Below, piece by piece: positions 6,801 to 9,230 of a stretch of 9,230 nt of DNA; position 1 is the stretch's first letter, and each line of letters begins with the position of its first letter. Source of the DNA: Pseudomonadota bacterium (GTDB taxonomy: Bacteria; Myxococcota; UBA9042; PHBI01); the NCBI GenBank assembly GCA_005772945.1, contig SXIE01000256.1, forward strand, positions 1 to 9,230, written 5' to 3'. The position numbers were made by a program, and so were the translations under genes. The notes under the pieces were generated by a model. That model was not told the DNA's origin. It worked only from the letters and a program-made list of their open reading frames with translations, and did not search any database.

Positions 6801-7364
6801 CTGCAGGTCATCTCGAGCCTCATCAGCATGCAGATGCGCCAGTTGCCCGATGACGCGACGCGCGCCGCCCTCATGGACTGCCAGACGCGCGTGACGGCCA
6901 TCGCGCTCGTCCATCATCAGCTCTATCGCTCGACGGACTTCGCGCGGATCCCGTTCTCGGACTACGCGCGCGCCCTCGCGAGGACCATCATGGCCGCGAA
7001 CGTCACGGCGCCGGAACGCATCCAGCTCGAGGTCGCGACCGAGACCCTGTCGCTTCCGATCGACAAGGCGATCCCGTGTGGGCTCATTCTCAACGAGCTC
7101 ATGACCAACGCGGGCAAGTACGCGTTCCCGGGTGATCGCGCCGGAACGATTCGGGTCGGGTTGCGCAGCCACGGCGAGAACCACATGAGGCTGACCGTCG
7201 CGGATGACGGCGTCGGCCTCCCGCACGCCTTCGATCCGGACACGGCGACGACCCTCGGATTGGTGCTCGTCCAGACGCTGACCGAGCAGCTCAGCGGCCA
7301 CCTCGAGTTCGTGGGGCCGCCCGGCACCACCGTCCACGTCACGTTCCCACCCCGCTTCGAGTAG
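3801..7364 (+). CDS. Membrane-bound multi-PAS/GAF sensor histidine kinase, HisKA_2 type
   Basis: This is an inner-membrane sensor kinase of 1187 residues. Eight hydrophobic segments are visible near residues 17-36, 53-69, 80-96, 126-142, 150-171, 184-203, 229-246 and 255-277. They form an N-terminal membrane sensor with repeated PNTAL/PATQL/ALHTAIGLL patterns seen in other uncharacterised PAS kinases. Next come PAS1 (about 301-420), PAS2 (424-535, with GYAEDELRGRPLIELIHPDDR), a GAF domain (about 538-703), PAS3 (708-825) and PAS4 (830-950). A coiled coil (952-992) leads into a HisKA_2 dimerisation domain with HHRVKNNLQ. H995 is the likely phosphoacceptor. The HATPase_c domain has an N-box NELMTN at 1098-1103 and DDGVG at 1135-1139. 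The last box (TLGLVLVQTL) is typical of this family. The ligand is unknown. No response regulator, receiver domain or output gene is in view, so it is an orphan kinase. The 3' end is one base from the converging lipoprotein gene. Confidence 0.93.
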   Translation: MSSVGSAPERWLRRLAKGAAVFLVVLGALVLAGWAFDVPVLKSLDPSFISMKPNTALVFVLLGVRLWLGAAEQAPRVRQIAVLVALVLVALTSLEDLAQIDLGIDELLFADSRGAPGIVHPGHMAPATQLGFLLLTTAALLSERRRGLWLAQILAMLAGVIGFVSLCAYLFGASALYAVLPAYNAIALHTAIGLLVAAGGLLAARPDGGLMTVLASATQAGRLLRRSQPAILLLPLLLGEAMLFLQTDQLVDPRFAVALLVSLGAVLLGILTWLIAAPFHREELARRRAEADAVANAERLALTLRSIADGIIETDLDGRVVGMNPVAEALTGWTLAEATGRPLGEVFRLVNEGTGAVLESPAVTALRDGPTAGGAEPTLVVARSGTRTPIVRSVPPIADPTARVVHGVVIVFSDATRERDADRFFALANDLLLVTGLDGFLKRMNPAAAAVFGYAEDELRGRPLIELIHPDDRTAAIAARTQLESVGVTPAPFEGRFRCKDGRYVWLSWTGTLDPPTGLKYVVARDITARRAIDEDKRLLAELAELMPTLGDAESIFAAIADKAGPHFEASRCFVSEIDLESGVSLIRRDYTHGVPSQVGTHDLRELGPDLLGAYKAGLPYVNGDSETDPRTRHLHASAFAPRQQVAGIGVPVLRAGRLLSCLVVTCATPRAWTEREVALLQTIAERAWFWVEHVRLVQALRESDALARLVAEGAKDQAIVMLDPSGHVATWNRGAARLHGFENAEILGQPLSVFHLPEDGLERRVREALGHAERTGQFEEEGWRLRKDGTRFWAHVTISALRDDAGVLRGFVKIIRDVSLRRQAKRDERWKATVLNSAFDAIVSIDHHGLILEWNPAAERLLGHARADVLGKPVTDVMIMPAEREAHAHGLARQLATGETRILGTNRELQALHADGTTRSIEMAVVRLEGHTPAIFTAFMRDISARKRFEGERQKLVDSLRELNADLETRVAARTAELRAMLAERDVLLREIHHRVKNNLQVISSLISMQMRQLPDDATRAALMDCQTRVTAIALVHHQLYRSTDFARIPFSDYARALARTIMAANVTAPERIQLEVATETLSLPIDKAIPCGLILNELMTNAGKYAFPGDRAGTIRVGLRSHGENHMRLTVADDGVGLPHAFDPDTATTLGLVLVQTLTEQLSGHLEFVGPPGTTVHVTFPPRFE

Positions 7365-7365
7365 C

Positions 7366-7953
7366 CTACTGGCGTGGCGGCGCGGCCTGCTCGGGCGAAG
7401 GCCGCGCGACGCCGCAGGCCACGACGTGGTCCTCGGCGTCGATCACCGTGACGGCGTGGCCGACGATGGTGTCGGCAAGCGTGAACCCGACGGCCTGGAG
7501 GGCCGCGTAGCTTCCCTCGGCTTCCTCGTTGAAGCGCTCGAGCGCGGCGTCGCCGAGGATCCTGCCGGGGACGGCCCCGGCCCTGGCCGAGCGGAACGCC
7601 GTCGCCGCGCAGTCCGTTGCCGCCTCGACCCGCAAGCGGAAGTCGGTTCCGTAGGGGCCCCGCAGCCCGAAGACCCGGTAGCGAGCGGCGAGCGTCACGA
7701 GCGTCGCGCCGTCGTGTGTGGTCAAGGTCGTCTCCTCGAAGACGACCGCGCCGTGCGCGCCGTGCGTCTCGTTCCCGGTCGCGCCGGCGAGCGGCTCGAG
7801 AAGCAGTGCGGCACGCACGACCCGCGCGGGCGGGGCCGCGGCGGCCGTGAGCGGTGGGGGCTCGGACTCGGGCGCGCGCGGCGCGTCCGGACACGCGCTG
7901 GCGATGAGTGGCAGCGCGGCGAGCGCGAGGATCAGAGTCAGGGGGTGCGTCAT
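7366..7953 (-). CDS. Predicted lipoprotein with Cu/Zn superoxide-dismutase-like fold lacking metal-binding histidines
   Basis: This is a 195-residue protein with a lipoprotein signal peptide: MTHPLTLILALAALPLIASA, then Cys21 as the acylation site. The Pro/Ala-rich stretch at 22-45 is the usual surface linker. From residue 46 the pattern follows Cu/Zn SOD: a first strand plus GN-x-G-x-VVFEE, then YRVFGLRG, then DFRLRVEAATDC (104-115), and finally IVGHAVTVIDAEDHVVACGV at 163-182. C115 and C180 occupy the places of the SOD disulfide pair. The copper-ligand motif FHxH is FRLR here (R106, R108). The later His of the VVH strand is Ile171, and no GGHxNP-like zinc loop can be recognised. The loop before the final Cys is also much shortened. 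It is therefore probably not a dismutase and may be a structural, binding or regulatory relative. The SOD relationship is inferred by eye. The start overlaps the lysR stop (TGATG), so the two are coupled. Confidence 0.75.
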   Translation of the reverse strand: MTHPLTLILALAALPLIASACPDAPRAPESEPPPLTAAAAPPARVVRAALLLEPLAGATGNETHGAHGAVVFEETTLTTHDGATLVTLAARYRVFGLRGPYGTDFRLRVEAATDCAATAFRSARAGAVPGRILGDAALERFNEEAEGSYAALQAVGFTLADTIVGHAVTVIDAEDHVVACGVARPSPEQAAPPRQ

Positions 7954-8870
7954 CAGTTGGCTCCCAGGCGCTGCATGAGATCGACGAAGGCGCTGGCGGC
8001 GGCGGTCGGTGCGCGATCGGCGCGCGACACGATCGCGAGCGTGCGCACGAGCCGTTGATCGGCCGAGCGCAGGCCAGCGTGGCGCTTGCTGGGGCCCCTC
8101 GCGAAGGCCGCAAAGCGGCTGCCCACGAGCGCCCAGCGGGACACGAAGCCGGCGCCGATCCCTTGTTGCACCATTTGGAGGATGGCGTCGATGGAACGCA
8201 GCTCCATGACGATGACGGGCTCGACGCCGGCCAGCGCGAGCTGCCTCTCGATGAGGTCGCGCACCGCGCTCTGCCCCTCGAACATGACGAGCGGTTGGCC
8301 CTCGAGCTCCTTCCAGCGGAAGGACCTGCGCGCGGCCAGGCGGTGCTTGGGCGGGACGATGAGGAGCAGCTCGTCCTCCACCCAGGGCAGGACGCGCAGG
8401 CGACCGTACGGCGCCTCGATCGGCTGCGTCACGATGCCCAGATCCAGCTCGCCGCCGAGCACAGCGTCGACCACCGCGCGGCTGCCCTGCTCGCGTACGC
8501 GCAGCCGGATCCCCGGGTGCTGTTCGTGGAATTCGCGCAGGATGCGCGGCAAGAGATAGGTCGTCGCGGTCGCGCCGCCGCCGATCGCGAGCTCGCCCTT
8601 CTCGAGGCCGGCCAGCGCCTTGACCGCCTCGCGCGCGTCGCGCAGCTGGAGCATCGCCCGCTCGACATGCCCTTGGAAGATGCGCCCCGCGTCGGTCAGG
8701 ACGAGCCCCTTGGGCGTACGGAAGAAGAGCGGCGTGCCGAGGTCCTCCTCGAGCCCCGCGAGCTGCGCCGAGATGGCGGGCTGACTCAGGTGAAGCAGCG
8801 CCGCGGCGCGCGACATGCGGCCCGCCTCGGCCAGGACGAGAAACGTGCGCAGCGGTCCGGCGTCGAACAT
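7953..8870 (-). CDS. LysR-family transcriptional regulator
   Basis: This is a 305-residue cytoplasmic DNA-binding protein, the usual LysR length. Residues 4-63 form the winged helix-turn-helix: PLRTFLVLAEAGRMSRAA, then LHLSQPAISAQLAGLEEDLG and PLFFRTPKGLVLTDAG, an almost textbook LysR signature. A linker helix covers about 65-90. Residues 92-300 form the periplasmic-binding-protein-like effector domain (GELAIGGGATATTYLLPRIL, then GELDLGIVTQP). The effector cannot be named from sequence. The gene is divergent from the aconitase gene, the classic arrangement for a LysR regulator and its target. The shared 111-bp region holds two LysR-type boxes, the nearer one only about 15 bases from this start, which suggests autoregulation. 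No good ribosome-binding sequence is seen before the ATG. It is followed in the same operon, with a one-base overlap, by the SOD-like lipoprotein gene. Confidence 0.93.
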   Translation of the reverse strand: MFDAGPLRTFLVLAEAGRMSRAAALLHLSQPAISAQLAGLEEDLGTPLFFRTPKGLVLTDAGRIFQGHVERAMLQLRDAREAVKALAGLEKGELAIGGGATATTYLLPRILREFHEQHPGIRLRVREQGSRAVVDAVLGGELDLGIVTQPIEAPYGRLRVLPWVEDELLLIVPPKHRLAARRSFRWKELEGQPLVMFEGQSAVRDLIERQLALAGVEPVIVMELRSIDAILQMVQQGIGAGFVSRWALVGSRFAAFARGPSKRHAGLRSADQRLVRTLAIVSRADRAPTAAASAFVDLMQRLGAN

Positions 8871-8882
8871 CGTCCGGCAACG

Positions 8883-8902
8883 CTATCAGAAATTTCGATG
8901 GC
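8883..8902. promoter_or_regulatory. LysR box 1, lysR-proximal (CTATC-N9-GATGGC)
   Basis: ATC at 8885-8887 and GAT at 8897-8899 give ATC-N9-GAT, a form of the T-N11-A motif known for LysR-type regulators, with a perfect GAAATTTC palindrome at its centre. It sits just upstream of the lysR start, where binding would be expected to repress lysR. The trailing GATGGC is also half of a GATGGC-A-GCCATC palindrome (8897-8909). Confidence 0.6.
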
Positions 8903-8913
8903 AGCCATCCAAA

Positions 8914-8933
8914 CTATCCAATTCTCTGATGGC
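8914..8933. promoter_or_regulatory. LysR box 2, acnA-proximal (CTATC-N9-GATGGC)
   Basis: This is a second copy of the box, in the same orientation, starting exactly 31 bp after the first. ATC is at 8916-8918 and GAT at 8928-8930, again nine bases apart. The two 20-bp units are identical at the CTATC and GATGGC flanks and differ mostly in the spacer. It lies about 50 bases before the acnA start, a suitable place for contact with RNA polymerase. Possible weak acnA promoter hexamers are TTCTCT at 8922-8927 and TAGGGT at 8945-8950. Confidence 0.55.
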
Positions 8934-8971
8934 TCCGCGTGGGCTAGGGTTCGCTTGCTTGAAAGCACCAC

Positions 8972-8976
8972 GGAGG
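8972..8976 (+). promoter_or_regulatory. Ribosome-binding site of acnA
   Basis: GGAGG lies five bases before the ATG at 8982, a strong site that fixes the start of the aconitase gene. Confidence 0.7.
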
Positions 8977-8981
8977 TCTCC

Positions 8982-9230
8982 ATGACAGCCACGAACTTCG
9001 ACCCCTTCAGCGCCCGCGCGACCTTGACGAGCGGTGGCCGCTCGCTCGAGTACTACCGCCTCGCCGCCCTCGGCGACGTGGACCGCCTGCCGTACGCGAT
9101 CAAGGTGCTGCTCGAGAGCGTGCTCCGCAACTGCGACGACTTCGTCTACACGCAGGAGCACGTGCGCGCCTTGGCCGCCTATGACGCCAAGCACATCGCC
9201 GAGCGCGAGATCCCCTTCATGCCCGGGCGC
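8982..9230 (+). CDS. acnA: Aconitate hydratase A, N-terminal fragment (cut by the window edge)
   Basis: The first 83 residues are present and the gene runs off the right edge. The family matches are SLEYYRLAALGDVDRLPYAI followed by KVLLESVLRNCDDF, an Ala-rich segment, then EIPFMPGR. This is the usual N-terminus of the AcnA/IRP1 aconitases, in which the next residues normally lead to the LQDFTGVP motif. The RNCDDF form resembles eukaryotic cytosolic aconitase/IRP1 more than E. coli AcnA. The enzyme interconverts citrate and isocitrate in the TCA cycle and needs an oxidant-sensitive [4Fe-4S] cluster. The cluster cysteines lie beyond the window. Its start is set by GGAGG five bases upstream. The divergent lysR gene and two LysR boxes suggest regulation by that protein. 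Confidence 0.9.
   Translation, partial: MTATNFDPFSARATLTSGGRSLEYYRLAALGDVDRLPYAIKVLLESVLRNCDDFVYTQEHVRALAAYDAKHIAEREIPFMPGR

Noticed and set aside
5760..7337. Minus-strand open frame of 525 codons under the kinase
   Set aside because: It is antisense to the PAS/HisKA_2 region, whose plus-strand protein motifs are unambiguous. Its composition is Arg/Asp/Glu-biased without domain signals.
7366..8880. One 504-codon minus-strand protein spanning the lipoprotein and lysR region
   Set aside because: Only its last 195 residues are protein-like. Residues before the ATG at 7953 are an out-of-phase shadow of lysR. The signal peptide marks the true start.
1..9230. CRISPR array, tRNA, rRNA, insertion sequence or phage attachment site
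   Set aside because: No regularly spaced repeats, cloverleaf, transposase motif, terminal inverted repeats or integrase were seen on either strand.

Overview
This window looks like chromosomal DNA from a very GC-rich bacterium, probably a myxobacterium-type member of Myxococcota. That is inferred from the strong G/C bias at third codon positions, a DUF4157 (eCIS-core) protein of a style common in that group, and a very large multi-PAS hybrid-input sensor kinase. No rRNA, tRNA, CRISPR array, insertion sequence or phage gene was seen.

Layout. 1-239: the tail of a plus-strand gene, possibly a beta-propeller protein, followed by a GC-rich stem-loop. 333-2605: a two-gene unit with its own candidate promoter. 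It holds a 544-residue DUF4157 protein with an intact HExxH motif and an unrecognised C-terminal half, translationally coupled (TGATG) to a 212-residue helical-repeat protein. 2606-2896: a 291-base stretch without an assigned gene. It contains a palindrome, a short coding-like frame with no start codon, and a relatively AT-rich patch that probably holds the promoter of the next gene. 2897-3610: a RIC/YtfE/ScdA-type di-iron iron-sulfur-cluster repair protein with two unusual substitutions. 3801-7364: an orphan membrane-bound histidine kinase (8 TM, PAS-PAS-GAF-PAS-PAS, HisKA_2, HATPase). 7366-7953 and 7953-8870, minus strand: a LysR-type regulator coupled to a lipoprotein that resembles Cu/Zn superoxide dismutase but lacks the metal-binding histidines. 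8982-9230: the start of an IRP1-like aconitase A gene, divergent from lysR.

How the parts may work together. The right half has a possible common theme of iron-sulfur and oxidative or nitrosative stress. RIC repairs damaged Fe-S clusters, aconitase is the classic enzyme with a stress-labile [4Fe-4S] cluster, and a SOD-fold lipoprotein sits in the lysR operon. The 111-bp lysR-acnA divergent region carries two copies of CTATC-N9-GATGGC exactly 31 bp apart, each containing an ATC-N9-GAT (T-N11-A) LysR box. This is the clearest regulatory signal in the window and predicts that this LysR protein controls acnA and itself.

The left half is the most likely site of a poorly described system. DUF4157 proteins are linked by comparative genomics to extracellular contractile injection systems and their cargo, and the coupled helical partner is a candidate chaperone, adaptor or immunity protein. 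No eCIS structural gene is visible here, so that link rests on the family alone.
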